Positions 53,577 through 63,908 of a stretch of DNA of 64,000 bases are shown piece by piece. The position numbers and the translations under genes are program-made. How positions within the stretch are numbered: position 1 is the stretch's first letter; every line of letters begins with the position of its first letter. Source of the DNA: Bryobacterales bacterium KBS 96. Its GTDB lineage: Bacteria; Acidobacteriota; Terriglobia; Bryobacterales; Bryobacteraceae. The notes beneath the pieces are model-generated. The model did not search any database, was not told the origin of the DNA, and saw nothing but the letters and a program-made list of their open reading frames with translations. The DNA lies in assembly GCA_000381625.1 (NCBI GenBank), contig KB906767.1, positions 2,842,772 through 2,906,771 on the forward strand, read 5' to 3'.

Positions 53577-55125
53577 CGTACCCTGCCGCGACGGCGCGGA
53601 ATTCCGATATTTGCGCTTCCCGCCAGCCGGCATCCATGCCAAGCTCGCCCGCGATCAGTTCCGCTACCCGGGGCGCGGCAGCAAGGGCGGCTTTAGCATT
53701 TAGAAACAATGCCCGCGTGCGCCGGGCCAACACGTCTTCAACAGTCCGCGCCATCTCTTCCCGCACGGCCCACACGACTTCAGCCTCGATGTAGGGCAAA
53801 TCAGGGTGCAGCCGTGCGCCGAGAGCCTGAGTCTGGGCAAGATTCTGAATCGCATGAGCGTCTGAACCGTAAAACCAGAGGTCGCCAAACTTTTCCGCAT
53901 TGTCGTGAAACCCGTGAACATTCAGCTTTTTTGTAATGCACGGCTTGTCGGGAAGCCGCGCCAGTGTAGCGGCCTGATCGACGCAATCCTCGGCCATGTG
54001 CCGGTAAGTAGTCCACTTGCCTCCGGCGATGGTGAGCAGCGCGGAATCGTCGATGTGAATCGTGTGGTCCCGCGAAAGCGACGCTGTGTTCTTGGCGTCC
54101 GAAGCACGCACTAGCGGACGGATACCAACGAACACGCTGAGCACATCACTGCGAGCCGGCGCCTTTTCGAGATAGCGCGCGGCGGTGCTGAGAATGAACT
54201 CGATCTCCTGCTCTAACGGAAGCGGTTCGAGCAACGGCGTTTCGATGGGTGTATCGGTTGTGCCCACCAAGGTGTGATCGTGCCAGGGGATGGCGAACAT
54301 CACTCGCCCATCGGAGGTGTGCGGCACCATGATGGCGCTGTCGCCCGGCAGAAAGGAGCGGTCGAAGACCAGATGAATTCCCTGGCTGGGCGAAATCATC
54401 GGCTTGACGTTCGGTTCTGCGAGTTTGCGGACGGTGTCGGAAAAGGCGCCCGTGGCGTTCACGACGACTTTCGCGGCAGCGCGAAAGCTGTTGCCCGTTT
54501 CGAGATCCCAAGCCATAACACCGTCGATAAATCCATCGCTTCCTTTGGTGAATCCGGTGACCTGCGTGTAGTTCAGAAGTGTTGCACCTTGGTCGCTCGC
54601 CGTCTCCGCAAGGTTGACTAGTAGGCGCGCATCGTCGAACTGGCCATCGAAGTAAACGACTCCGCCGCGAAGCCCTTCGGTCTTGATCGTCGGGAGCCGC
54701 TTTAGGGTTTCCTCGCGTGAAAGAATCTGCGAGGCTCCAAAGCCGTATTTGCCGCTGAGCAGGTTATAGATCTTGAGGCCAAGTCCATAAAACGGCGCTT
54801 CCCACCAGTCGTAATTCGGAACCACAAAGGCGAGGTCGTGAACAAGATGCGGCGCGTTCTGACGCAGAATGCCGCGTTCCTTCAGGGCTTCCATCACGAG
54901 TGAGATGTTGCCCTGCTCCAGATAACGAACGCCGCCGTGGACCAGTTTGGTGCTGCGGCTGGACGTGCCCTTGCCGAAATCCGATTGTTCCAGCAGCAAA
55001 ATATCGTAACCGCGCGAAGCCGCATCCACGGCTACGCCCATGCCAGTTGCGCCACCTCCGATGACGATCATGTCCCAAGGGTCCTGGCGCTCAAGGCAGC
55101 GCGTCATCATGTCGGCGCGTTTCAT
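53545..55125 (-). CDS. glpD: Aerobic glycerol-3-phosphate dehydrogenase
   Basis: 526 residues from ATG 55125 with an AGGT site; TTG at 55152 is less likely. The FAD motif is DMIVIGGGATGMGVAVDAAS, followed by LLEQSDFGKGTSSRSTKLVHGGVRYLEQG, the GlpD signature. It oxidises sn-glycerol-3-phosphate to dihydroxyacetone phosphate at the membrane, feeding the quinone pool. Last of a minus-strand pair with the S9 peptidase 88 bases upstream. Confidence 0.95.
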   Translation of the reverse strand: MKRADMMTRCLERQDPWDMIVIGGGATGMGVAVDAASRGYDILLLEQSDFGKGTSSRSTKLVHGGVRYLEQGNISLVMEALKERGILRQNAPHLVHDLAFVVPNYDWWEAPFYGLGLKIYNLLSGKYGFGASQILSREETLKRLPTIKTEGLRGGVVYFDGQFDDARLLVNLAETASDQGATLLNYTQVTGFTKGSDGFIDGVMAWDLETGNSFRAAAKVVVNATGAFSDTVRKLAEPNVKPMISPSQGIHLVFDRSFLPGDSAIMVPHTSDGRVMFAIPWHDHTLVGTTDTPIETPLLEPLPLEQEIEFILSTAARYLEKAPARSDVLSVFVGIRPLVRASDAKNTASLSRDHTIHIDDSALLTIAGGKWTTYRHMAEDCVDQAATLARLPDKPCITKKLNVHGFHDNAEKFGDLWFYGSDAHAIQNLAQTQALGARLHPDLPYIEAEVVWAVREEMARTVEDVLARRTRALFLNAKAALAAAPRVAELIAGELGMDAGWREAQISEFRAVAAGYVIGYATDRTA

Positions 55126-55213
55126 GCGTGGACCTGGAGCGGAATTCCGCAAGGTGAACCGGAAGTAGCTTTATTGTTGTGAATGGGCGTAGGCCGCCCT
55201 ATCATCTCCCTCG

Positions 55214-57394
55214 TCATTTGCCGTTCCCTTTCAGATTGCGTTCAAAGAACTCCGTCATCTGTTCCAGCATGGGTTCGCGCAGGTCTCCGGTGACGCCGTG
55301 CGTCTTCTGCGGGTAAAGCATGAACTCGAACTGTTTGTTCGCGCGACGAAGGGCGGACATCATTTGCATGGTGTTCTGGAACAGCACGTTATCGTCTTCG
55401 AAGTTGCAGACAATCATGAGTTTACTTTGCAGATCGCCGGCAGCCAGGACGTCTGAGCTTTTTTTGTAACCCTCCGGATTCTCACTCGGCAGTCCCATGT
55501 AGCGTTCCGTGTAGATGGTGTCGTAATTATGCCAATCGGTAACCGGCGCCCCCGCGATGCCGGCTTTGAACAGGTCCGGCGCGTGCAGGAGAGAATACAA
55601 CGTCATATAGCCGCCATAGCTCCAGCCGTAGATGCCGATGCGGTCTTTATCGACGAAGCCCATGCTAAGCAGCTTTTCAATGCCGGCGCGCTGGTCCGAG
55701 AGTTCGACGCGGCCCATTTCGCGATAGACCGGCGATTCGAACAGGTGGCCGCGCCCCACTGAGCCGCGATTATCCAGCTTCCAGATGACAAATCCGCGAT
55801 CGGCAAGCGCCTGCTCCCATGAGATGCCGCCCCATGCATCGTGGTTCACTTGCGCCTGTGGTCCACCGTAGATGAAGACAATCGCCGGATATTTCGAATC
55901 GGGTTCGAAATGATACGGCTTAATCAGATGCGCATAAAGAATCGTGCCATCTTTTAGGTGCACGGTAACGGCCTCTTCCGGCAGGATTTGATACTCATTC
56001 TCAATGGTGCGGTCGGCAGAGCGGAACACCGCAAGCTGGGCTCCCGAGCCATTATGCAGAGTCGATTGCGGAGGAGACGTAAGCGATGAAAAAGTATCCA
56101 GATAATTACGGCCGTGCTCGTCGCTAAAGATCGCATGCATACCGCTCGAACGCGATAGCCGTTCAGGGGCGCCGCCTTTCAGCGATACGCGATAGAGCTG
56201 GTCCTGGAGCGGGCTGGCTTCCGTCGACGTGTAATACACGTAGCCTGTCTCTTCATTCAGAGCGATGACTTTGTTCACTTGCCAGTTGCCGGAGGTGAGT
56301 TGCCGCAGAAGCTTACCGTCTTCCGAGTAGAGATAAAGATGACGAAACCCACTGCGCTCGCTCGACCAGACAAAATCCGGTTTCGCACTCAAGAAGCGGA
56401 GATCGTCATCGGTGTTGATCCAGAATTTATCGCGCTCGCTCAGCACGGTGCGAACCGAACCACTGGCGGCATCGGCAAGCAGGAAATCGAGGCAGTTCTG
56501 AATCCGATTCATCCGCTGGATACCGAGCGCTCTCGAATCGGGCAGCCAGTTAACGCGCACGATCAGCGTATTCGCAGTATCGCCCACCTCCATCCAGGTT
56601 GTCGGGCCTCCATCCACCGAAACGACGCCGACTTTCACCTCAGCATTTGGCGTTCCCGCTTGCGGATAGCGCTGTGGTTCATAAATCGCGCGCAGCCCGA
56701 GCAGGTCGGAATGCGGATAGATGAACTCCTTGCTGACGTCGAACCGCATATATGCAATCCATTTGGAATCGGGCGACCACCAGAACGCTGTGCCGAGATC
56801 GAGTTCTTCCGGATAGACCCAATCCAATTGCCCATTCAGCAGGGTTGATGTGCCATCGGACGTGAGTTGCGCGGTCTTTCGCGATACCAGATTGCGAACG
56901 AACAGATTCGAGTCTTTCCGGAACAGGACGGACCGGCCATCGGGCGAGAGCGTTGGAACGTTGTCTTCGCGAATGTCGGCAATAGTCTCCTTCGGCTTCG
57001 CGTTGCCGGCGTTGATGACAAAAAGGCCGCCCGGCGCCGGAACCAACAGAGATTTACCATCCGGAAACCATTGCATGCCGCTCGTGTCTACGCGGCGGTT
57101 CTGCCAATTGAACGGACGGCTGCTATTTTTCGGTTGAATCTCGTTCCGCTTTTTCGTGAGCTTGTCCGCATCGAACCACTCGGTCTCGTTTCGCGCTGCG
57201 ACATCGTAGAGCCAAACCCTACCGTTCTCTTCATACGCAAATGCCTGTCCGTCCGGACGCCAGTTCGGGGAAGGAATGGAGGCCGGATGCACGGTCACAA
57301 CGTCGTGAATCGTGACGGGCTTTTTCGCGGCCCACACGGGCCCGATCGCCAGCAGGAGAGCCAGGAAAGCGGAACGCACAAGCGAAACTCTCAT
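55214..57394 (-). CDS. Secreted S9 peptidase, dipeptidyl peptidase IV type
   Basis: 726 residues. Signal peptide VSLVRSAFLALLLAIGPVWA. The beta-propeller domain contains DPP IV-like segments (YPEELDLGTAFWWSPDSKWIA, DVSKEF). The catalytic Ser is in YGWSYGGYMT, the Asp in NFEDDNVLFQNT and the His in QKTHGVTG, the Ser-Asp-His triad of prolyl oligopeptidases. It should remove X-Pro dipeptides from peptides in the periplasm. Confidence 0.93.
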   Translation of the reverse strand: MRVSLVRSAFLALLLAIGPVWAAKKPVTIHDVVTVHPASIPSPNWRPDGQAFAYEENGRVWLYDVAARNETEWFDADKLTKKRNEIQPKNSSRPFNWQNRRVDTSGMQWFPDGKSLLVPAPGGLFVINAGNAKPKETIADIREDNVPTLSPDGRSVLFRKDSNLFVRNLVSRKTAQLTSDGTSTLLNGQLDWVYPEELDLGTAFWWSPDSKWIAYMRFDVSKEFIYPHSDLLGLRAIYEPQRYPQAGTPNAEVKVGVVSVDGGPTTWMEVGDTANTLIVRVNWLPDSRALGIQRMNRIQNCLDFLLADAASGSVRTVLSERDKFWINTDDDLRFLSAKPDFVWSSERSGFRHLYLYSEDGKLLRQLTSGNWQVNKVIALNEETGYVYYTSTEASPLQDQLYRVSLKGGAPERLSRSSGMHAIFSDEHGRNYLDTFSSLTSPPQSTLHNGSGAQLAVFRSADRTIENEYQILPEEAVTVHLKDGTILYAHLIKPYHFEPDSKYPAIVFIYGGPQAQVNHDAWGGISWEQALADRGFVIWKLDNRGSVGRGHLFESPVYREMGRVELSDQRAGIEKLLSMGFVDKDRIGIYGWSYGGYMTLYSLLHAPDLFKAGIAGAPVTDWHNYDTIYTERYMGLPSENPEGYKKSSDVLAAGDLQSKLMIVCNFEDDNVLFQNTMQMMSALRRANKQFEFMLYPQKTHGVTGDLREPMLEQMTEFFERNLKGNGK

Positions 57395-57466
57395 GGATAT
57401 TCGATTGTAACGAGCCGGAAGTTCGCACTGGCCAAGCTATGCTGATGAAGATTCGGAGATTGCGCC

Positions 57467-57670
57467 GTGACGTTGTCGAGCATCCTTAACGATCTTGTGT
57501 TCGTGCTGCTGGGCGTCCTTGTGTTCTCGATAGCGCTGGTGATCGTGGGCCGCGCGATGCCCGGTAATCTCTGGAAGCAAGCGCTCGAAGAACGGAATCC
57601 GCACGCGGCCATTCTGCTGGCGGGCATCGCACTGGCGCTGGGATGGATTGTCGCCGCGGCCGTGCATTAG
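57467..57670 (+). CDS. DUF350 family small membrane protein
   Basis: 67 residues. Two hydrophobic helices flank a basic turn; the second half, EERNPHAAILLAGIALALGW, with a WIVAAAVH end, fits the DUF350 family. Function unknown. It is divergent from the S9 peptidase over 72 bases. Confidence 0.75.
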   Translation: MTLSSILNDLVFVLLGVLVFSIALVIVGRAMPGNLWKQALEERNPHAAILLAGIALALGWIVAAAVH

Positions 57671-57821
57671 GTTCCGAATCCGCTGCGCGCCCGGAGGAGT
57701 CGATCTTCGCTCACCAACTCGGCATTCCGGGGCGGCGGACCGACCCTTTCCTCGAAATCCTGGTGGTTGTATGCTCGAGACCTGCCTGACGGTTTCGAGC
57801 CTGATTCCGGCAGCCAAACTA

Positions 57822-59057
57822 CTACGGTCGCCCAGAATGCGTGACAATCATCAGCGGGATTGCGGCAACCGCCGCAATCGCGATCAGGATGAGAAAGGCG
57901 GTCCCTAGAACCGTGTCAAGCCGGTCGTTGACGTGCTTGCCCATAATGTTCTTGTCCGCCGCCGTTTTCAAAATCGGATAGTACGTCAGGGGCATAACGA
58001 CCATGCCGAAAATAATCGAGATGTTGACCAGTTGCAGCGGGCGCAAGCCGCTGACTGCGATCAGAAACGCCACAACAAACATCCCGATCCATGCCGCGGT
58101 AAATATCGGGACAGCCTTGGCCGGTTGATTTTTCCCCCAAGCCAGATTAAAGAATTGGCATAAATTATAGGCTCCGGACAGCCCGGTTTCGAGCGCCGCT
58201 CCGGCGAGGCACGCCATCGTTCCGATCAGAGCAAGCACGAGCGCCTTCTGGCCGAAAGGAAACGCGCCGGCCATGGTCGTGCTGCTCAGGATCTCGGGAA
58301 AAATGCCGCGCGGCAGAAAGAGGAGAGCGCCCAGCACCAACAGTCCCGCCGTGAGTAGGGCTCCCAAAATGGAGCCGAACGCCGAGACCATGAAATTCTC
58401 TCCGAGATCTTTGGTGGTCCAGTCTTCTTCCATCGCGCCCGACGAATAGAAATGAACCTCGTATTCCATCAACATAGCGCTGAAAATTCCTACCGCGAAA
58501 TAGCCGTAGAGCAACCAGTGCTTCGTATCCGGCTGCGTAATTGCGGGCGCGAGTCCTCGGGCAAGCTGACTCCAATCCGGATGTAAGGTGACGGCGGAAA
58601 CGGCGAACACAGCCATCGTCAAACCGGAAAGGCCAAATGTCCGTTCGATCCACTGGAACCGCAAGAGAAAGATAATGGCTCCCAATACGACGGGGGTTGC
58701 GATCAGCAGCAATTTTTCCGGCCAACCCGTCAGGAGATGTAACACGACGGCGATGCCGCCCAACTCCGCCGCGCACGTAATCACGTTGAGAAGATTCGAA
58801 GCGATCAGCGTCACCATGCCCAACGGGAATCCAAGCTGGGTACGCACTACGGCAAAGACCGGCTCCTTTGCCACAACGGCTATCCGGCCGCACATCTCCA
58901 TATAAACGATGATGCCGAGCGTGCCGAGCACAACGGACCACATCAATTGATAACTGAAAAGCGCTCCCGCCTGCATGGTAAATACGATTTGCCCCAGATC
59001 AACAAATCCGCCCAGGGCAGTCATGATTCCTAATGTCAGCCCGAGTAGTTTTTTCAT
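57822..59057 (-). CDS. Nramp-family-like divalent cation transporter with altered site residues
   Basis: 411 residues with about eleven membrane helices. It begins KKLLGLTLGIMTALGGFVDL. The Nramp TM1 metal motif DPGN is DLGQ here, and the TM6 motif A..MPH is AMLMEYE, with Ala and Met kept but Pro, His and Asn replaced by Glu, Tyr and Glu. Overall helix order and sequence (QAGALFSYQLMWSVVLGTLG) place it in the NRAMP/APC superfamily. Substrate may differ from manganese or iron. The ATG overlaps the TGA of the lipoprotein gene (ATGA). Confidence 0.85.
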   Translation of the reverse strand: MKKLLGLTLGIMTALGGFVDLGQIVFTMQAGALFSYQLMWSVVLGTLGIIVYMEMCGRIAVVAKEPVFAVVRTQLGFPLGMVTLIASNLLNVITCAAELGGIAVVLHLLTGWPEKLLLIATPVVLGAIIFLLRFQWIERTFGLSGLTMAVFAVSAVTLHPDWSQLARGLAPAITQPDTKHWLLYGYFAVGIFSAMLMEYEVHFYSSGAMEEDWTTKDLGENFMVSAFGSILGALLTAGLLVLGALLFLPRGIFPEILSSTTMAGAFPFGQKALVLALIGTMACLAGAALETGLSGAYNLCQFFNLAWGKNQPAKAVPIFTAAWIGMFVVAFLIAVSGLRPLQLVNISIIFGMVVMPLTYYPILKTAADKNIMGKHVNDRLDTVLGTAFLILIAIAAVAAIPLMIVTHSGRP

Positions 59058-59485
59058 AAAGACGAGCCCGCCTTTTCCAAGCCTGCGCGCATGCTCGCCA
59101 TGCGTTCCTTAGCCGCGGCTAGCGCCTCGTCATGTCCAAATTTCGCGGGAATACCGAACAACTCGCGATCCAACAATTCCAATTGAGTGCGGCACTCGTG
59201 AACCGCTGTTGCCGTGCCGGGTTCGGGCTCCGCCTGCTTCAGTTTGTCTAACGATTGCTGGACCGCATCTTCCAGATAAGCTGCGTGCCCGTCGGCGTAA
59301 TGGCGCGTGGAACGACCCTGGCGAACATAGTCGACGAACAGCGCGGACTCGGAGACGAGCGAAATGGCCGATTTGACTTCAGAGCGCGCGTCGTCCCGGC
59401 TGATCGTCTTCTTGCGCGAACAACTCGCCAGCGCCGCGGCGAGCAATAGCACAAGAGCAGTTGTGGACTGCCGGATACGCCACAT
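59054..59485 (-). CDS. Hypothetical lipoprotein
   Basis: 143 residues from ATG 59485; a longer frame to 59551 is not supported. The N-terminal signal ends in a lipobox LASC (Cys22). The mature part is charged and helical (DDARSEVKSAISLVSESALF, LDKLKQAEPE). It is translationally coupled to the transporter gene, so it may assist it. No family recognised. Confidence 0.7.
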   Translation of the reverse strand: MWRIRQSTTALVLLLAAALASCSRKKTISRDDARSEVKSAISLVSESALFVDYVRQGRSTRHYADGHAAYLEDAVQQSLDKLKQAEPEPGTATAVHECRTQLELLDRELFGIPAKFGHDEALAAAKERMASMRAGLEKAGSSL

Positions 59486-59545
59486 GTCTGATGACGAATC
59501 TAGCAGAGTCGCGGATGGATGGATCGATGGCCGGCGCGTGCCGTG

Positions 59546-59586
59546 GCGCACGATTCATCGCGCCGGTGGGCAGTTCACTGCCCGCT
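59546..59586. repeat. Dispersed palindromic repeat (GGGCAGT-CACTGCCC family, copy 2)
   Basis: Matches 29326-29366 at 36 of 41 bases. GGGCAGT/ACTGCCC forms a seven-base stem with a two-base loop. A third, half-length copy in reverse complement (core CGGGCAATTCACTGCCC) lies at 60299-60315, across the stop codon of the next gene. Confidence 0.75.
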
Positions 59587-59779
59587 GCAGCTTGCACTGC
59601 ATTGCGGCCGCTAAATCCGATCGCCACAATAATAGTTGCATGTCGCTTCTATGTCGCCTGTCTGAAGCGGCTTATTCGCAAATCCGGGCTGCCACAGAAC
59701 TTTCCGGACGGCACTGCTCAAGTGAATCGCGTCGTCCGCCCGTTGGATGAGAGAATGTTTGCCTTGGAGGCAATAGACA

Positions 59780-60307
59780 ATGGCCAAGCGGGTGCGATTC
59801 TTTGCCGGGCAATTGTTAACGGCGGCCGACTTCGAAGCCGAGCAGACATATCACAGGGAGATGCGACGCTTGCACAATCGCTTACTGCATGGCGTGGGTA
59901 TCGCCGAGGGGCTCCGCGTGTCGGAGGACGATAGCCAAAGTAACGCAATGACGGTGTCGCCGGGGTTTGCTCTGGATGGTTCCGGAAACGAGATCGTTGT
60001 GGACCGCCCGGTTTGCCTAACTGTTGACCCCTGCGGGAAAGAGATATGCTTCGTAACACTGCGGTACACCGAAACTGCGACCGATCCGGTACCCACCGCG
60101 AACGGCGCTTCTGAGTTTAGCCGCGTAACGGAAGCTTTCTCGCTCGCAACTGCCGAGGAAGATCCCGGCCAAGACGGAGGCGGACAGATTCTAAGCCTTG
60201 CCCGCCTCATCCGGCAGAACGATCGATGGTCCGTGGACGAGAGCTACTCCCCCAAAACCCTTCATAAGGGAGAACAAATGTGCGCTCACGCTGATGATGG
60301 GCAGTGA
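59780..60307 (+). CDS. Tail/injection-system-like protein (orphan)
   Basis: 175 residues. The N-terminus KRVRFFAGQLLTAADFEAEQ, HREMRRLHNRLLHGVGIAEG and VSPGFALDGSGNEIVVDRP repeat the layout of small proteins often encoded with phage-tail-like contractile injection systems (from memory of the family). No sheath, tube or baseplate gene is nearby, so it is an orphan. The last codons (GEQMCAHADDGQ) and the stop fall in a dispersed repeat (copy 3 of the GGGCAGT family), so its end may have been replaced or truncated. Confidence 0.6.
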   Translation: MAKRVRFFAGQLLTAADFEAEQTYHREMRRLHNRLLHGVGIAEGLRVSEDDSQSNAMTVSPGFALDGSGNEIVVDRPVCLTVDPCGKEICFVTLRYTETATDPVPTANGASEFSRVTEAFSLATAEEDPGQDGGGQILSLARLIRQNDRWSVDESYSPKTLHKGEQMCAHADDGQ

Positions 60308-60408
60308 ATTGCCCGAGTGATATTGAATCGCGGTTGTCCCTTTTTTGGGGCGAACAAGATGAAGGAAAAGCGAGAGCCACAGAAGCTCAACTGGAAAACC
60401 GTTGAGCG

Positions 60409-61653
60409 CTACCCCACCACCGGCTCGGCCAACTCCGCCGCGCTGTACCGCCGCGCGACGTAGGTATCCAGAATTTCTCGAAACTCTTCGACGATCTTGT
60501 CGCCGCGCAGCGTCTTCGAAAGCTTCCCGTCGATATAGACCGGGGCCACAGGATCTTCGAATGTACCGGGGAGCGAGATGCCTATGTCGGCGTGCTTCGA
60601 TTCGCCGGGGCCGTTCACGACGCAGCCCATCACCGCGACCTTCATCTCTTCGACGCCCGAATAATGTTCGCGCCAGATTGGCATTTGCTCGCGAAGGTAG
60701 GTTTGAATCTGGTCGGCGAGATCCTGGAAGAACGTACTGGTGGTGCGGCCGCAACCGGGACACGCCGCTACCTGCGGTGTAAAGCTGCGAAGGCCAAGCG
60801 CCTGCAGGATCTGCTGGCAGACGATGACTTCTTCCGTCCGGTCGCCATTCGGCAGCGGTGTCAGCGACGCCCGAATGGTGTCGCCGATTCCCTGCTGCAG
60901 GAGGATTGAAAGCGCGGCGCTTGTCGCCACAATGCCTTTCGAGCCGAGGCCCGCTTCCGTCAGCCCGACGTGCAGCGGATAGTCGCAGCGCGCGGCAAGC
61001 ATTTCGTAGACCGCCACAACGTTCTGCACATTGCTGACCTTGGCGCTGAGAATGATCTTGTCGTGCGCCAGCCCGTACCGCTCAGCAGCTTCGGCGCTGC
61101 GAATGGCGCTTTCGACCACCGCGCGCATGGTCACTTCCATCGCGTCGAGCGGCTCGGCTGCCTTCGAATTCTCGTCCATCATCTGCGTGAGCAGTTGCGA
61201 ATCGAGCGATCCCCAGTTCACGCCAATGCGCACCGGCTTGCCGTACTCCACCGCGCATTCGACCATCGTGCGGTAGTTATCGTCGTGCTTCTTGCCGATA
61301 TTGACATTGCCGGGATTGATCCGGTATTTCGAGAGCGCGCGGGCGCATTCGGGATATTTCTTGAGCAGTAAGTGACCGTTATAGTGAAAGTCGCCGATGA
61401 TCGGCACATCCACTCCAAACGTCCGCAGCGTATCGACAATCTTCGGAACGGCTTTGGCCGCGTCGTCGGTGTTGACGGTGACCCGGACAAGCTCAGAACC
61501 GGCCCGCGCCAGTTCCATCACCTGATTTACGGTTGCCGCAGTGTCGGCGGTGTCGGTATTCGTCATCGACTGGACAACGACCGGATGGGCGCCGCCCACT
61601 TTAACCGGGCCGACACTAACGACAACGGACTTGCGGCGTGGCGATGCTGGCAT
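60409..61653 (-). CDS. ispG: 4-hydroxy-3-methylbut-2-en-1-yl diphosphate synthase
   Basis: 414 residues. It performs the seventh step of the MEP isoprenoid pathway. The TIM-barrel start [19 protein letters not shown] and [13 protein letters not shown] are conserved; cluster ligands are in [11 protein letters not shown] (two Cys) and [10 protein letters not shown] (third Cys) with the fourth ligand Glu. Divergent from the DUF1385 gene, whose transcript starts near 61760. Confidence 0.96.
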   Translation of the reverse strand: MPASPRRKSVVVSVGPVKVGGAHPVVVQSMTNTDTADTAATVNQVMELARAGSELVRVTVNTDDAAKAVPKIVDTLRTFGVDVPIIGDFHYNGHLLLKKYPECARALSKYRINPGNVNIGKKHDDNYRTMVECAVEYGKPVRIGVNWGSLDSQLLTQMMDENSKAAEPLDAMEVTMRAVVESAIRSAEAAERYGLAHDKIILSAKVSNVQNVVAVYEMLAARCDYPLHVGLTEAGLGSKGIVATSAALSILLQQGIGDTIRASLTPLPNGDRTEEVIVCQQILQALGLRSFTPQVAACPGCGRTTSTFFQDLADQIQTYLREQMPIWREHYSGVEEMKVAVMGCVVNGPGESKHADIGISLPGTFEDPVAPVYIDGKLSKTLRGDKIVEEFREILDTYVARRYSAAELAEPVVG

Positions 61654-61773
61654 GAGCTGTAATTTCTCCTCAGAGTGCGCGGTAACTCCTTATTTTACCA
61701 AGCCATGCGGGGTATGACCGTGCGCTGGCCCGAAACCCGGCCTTATCGCTATACTAGTGATGGAGATCCCTCA

Positions 61774-62766
61774 TTGAACTTGCGCGGTTTCTTGCGTCTT
61801 TTCACGCATATCCAGCTTTTGCCCATCCTCGAAAGCGGCGAGGAAACGACCCTGGTCGGCGGCCAGGCCGTGATGGAGGGCGTCATGATGCGCTCGCCGC
61901 ACAGCTATTGTGTCGCTGTACGGAAGGCCTCGGGCGAGATCGTCACCGAAGAAAAGCCGCTGGCTAAGCTGTCTGATCGCCACCCGGCTTTCAAGCTTCC
62001 CGTGCTTCGCGGCGTCGGTACGCTTTGCCAGGCGATGTGGCTGGGCCTGAAGGCGCTGCACTTCTCGGCCAACAATCTCGTCGAAGATCTCGATGGCGAT
62101 AAGACTCCAAAGAAAAACAAAAAGGAGATGAGTTCGTGGGCGATGTGGGCCAACGTCGGCTTCTCGCTCGCGTTTTTCATCTTCCTCTATAAGTTTGTGC
62201 CGTTATATCTGGCTACCTGGTTCGGCCATATTGTGCCCGCGGCCGGGAGCCGTTTCGGCATCAACATGGTGGACGGCGTCATCCGGCTCGTGCTGTTTCT
62301 GGGTTTTCTATACCTGATCTCGCGCATGAAGGATATTCAGCGGGTATTCGAATATCACGGGGCGGAACACAAAGTGGTATTCAATTTCGAATCGGGGAAA
62401 CCCGTGACGGTCGAAAACGCACAACAGTTCGTAACGTGGCACCCGCGCTGCGGCACAAGCTTTCTGCTGGTTGTGATGGTAATCGCCATGGCGATTTATG
62501 CCTTACTCCCGTTCGATTCTTTCACCGCGAAGTTCCTCGCGCGCATCGCCCTACTGCCGGTGATTATCGGAGTCAGCTACGAGCTGATCCGGTTTGCCGC
62601 GAAACACCGGCAAGGTCTGATGGCCGTTCTCACGCAGCCGGGGCTCTGGCTGCAACGCATCACCACGCAGCCGCCATCCAATGAACAGGCGGAGGTAGCG
62701 ATTCACGCTCTGAATCACGCAATGGAGCTCGAAAGGGCGCAGGGCGGCGAATTGGTGATCGCGTAA
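61774..62766 (+). CDS. DUF1385 membrane protein
   Basis: About 330 residues from the TTG at 61774. A GTG at 61675 and ATGs at 61705 and 61714 are also in frame. The TTG is preferred because a TATACT box (61750-61755) and a GGAG site lie just upstream and an earlier start would leave only 21 bases to the divergent isp[20 protein letters not shown] is the DUF1385/YqhQ signature, and [24 protein letters not shown] and four or so helices follow. The function is unknown, but it commonly precedes prfA and prmC. Confidence 0.85.
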   Translation: MNLRGFLRLFTHIQLLPILESGEETTLVGGQAVMEGVMMRSPHSYCVAVRKASGEIVTEEKPLAKLSDRHPAFKLPVLRGVGTLCQAMWLGLKALHFSANNLVEDLDGDKTPKKNKKEMSSWAMWANVGFSLAFFIFLYKFVPLYLATWFGHIVPAAGSRFGINMVDGVIRLVLFLGFLYLISRMKDIQRVFEYHGAEHKVVFNFESGKPVTVENAQQFVTWHPRCGTSFLLVVMVIAMAIYALLPFDSFTAKFLARIALLPVIIGVSYELIRFAAKHRQGLMAVLTQPGLWLQRITTQPPSNEQAEVAIHALNHAMELERAQGGELVIA

Positions 62767-62795
62767 ACGGGCACTTGCGGATTACGAGACTTTCG

Positions 62796-63875
62796 ATGCA
62801 ATATCAGGAACGACTAGACGAAGCTGAAGCGCGCTTCAACGAACTGACCGCGCAAATGACCGATCCCGCGGTGATCAACGATTCGGAGCTTTACCGGAAG
62901 ACCGCCAAAGCACAGTCGGAATTGAGCGATTTGGTCGGCAAATATCGCGACTGGAAGAAAGCGCATCGGGAGCTAATTGACGCCCGCGCCATGCTCGCGG
63001 AAAACGATCCCGATTTGCAGGAGATGGCGGAACTCGAAGTCCAGCGCCTGGAGCCGGAGTTGGAACAGCTTGAGGCCGACATCCGCATTCTGCTGCTACC
63101 CAAAGATCCGAACGACGAGAAGAACGTCGTGATCGAAATCCGCAAGGGAGCGGGCGGTGACGAGGCATCTTTGTTTGCCGGCGAAGTCTTTCGCATGTAC
63201 ACACGCTATGCGGAAGAACAGCGCTGGAAAGTGGAGATCACGTCTTTGAGTGAATCCTCGGTCGGCGGCGTTAGCGAAGTGATCGCGATCATCAGCGGCA
63301 AAAACGTCTACAGCCGCTTGAAGTACGAAAGCGGCGTTCACCGCGTGCAGCGCGTGCCCGCAACGGAAACACAAGGCCGTGTCCATACCTCCACCATTAC
63401 CGTGGCTGTAATGCCGGAAGCGGATGAAGTGGAAGTGCAGATCGACGCGAAAGATCTGCGCATCGACACGTTTTGTTCGTCCGGTCCCGGCGGCCAGTCG
63501 GTAAACACCACTTACTCGGCTGTTCGCATCACGCACATCCCGACCGGACTGGTGGTCTCCTGCCAGGACGAGAAATCGCAAATCAAGAACCGCGCCAAAG
63601 CCATGCAGGTGCTGCGATCGCGTCTTTATCAAATTGAACTTGAAAAGCAGCTTGCGCAGATCGGAGCCGAGCGCAAGAGCATGGTGGGCACCGGCGACCG
63701 CAGCGAAAAGATCCGCACCTACAACTTCCCGCAGAACCGCGTGACGGATCACCGCATCGGACTTACGCTGCATCAGCTCGATTTGATCATCGAAGGGCGG
63801 CTGCAGCCGGTAATCGACGCCCTGATTTCGTATTATCAGTCCGAAAAAATGAAAGAGCAGGGTCAAGCGGCGTAG
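62796..63875 (+). CDS. prfA: Peptide chain release factor 1
   Basis: 359 residues from ATG 62796 (TTG at 62775 is an alternative). The stop-codon recognition motif PAT is at 188-190 ([10 protein letters not shown]), which marks RF1 rather than RF2. The catalytic GGQ is at 232-234 ([10 protein letters not shown]). It terminates translation at UAA and UAG. Followed 33 bases later by prmC, whose product methylates the GGQ glutamine. Confidence 0.97.
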   Translation: MQYQERLDEAEARFNELTAQMTDPAVINDSELYRKTAKAQSELSDLVGKYRDWKKAHRELIDARAMLAENDPDLQEMAELEVQRLEPELEQLEADIRILLLPKDPNDEKNVVIEIRKGAGGDEASLFAGEVFRMYTRYAEEQRWKVEITSLSESSVGGVSEVIAIISGKNVYSRLKYESGVHRVQRVPATETQGRVHTSTITVAVMPEADEVEVQIDAKDLRIDTFCSSGPGGQSVNTTYSAVRITHIPTGLVVSCQDEKSQIKNRAKAMQVLRSRLYQIELEKQLAQIGAERKSMVGTGDRSEKIRTYNFPQNRVTDHRIGLTLHQLDLIIEGRLQPVIDALISYYQSEKMKEQGQAA

Positions 63876-63908
63876 CTGCCGCGAATCGCAGGCAAGAGGC
63901 GTGCGACG

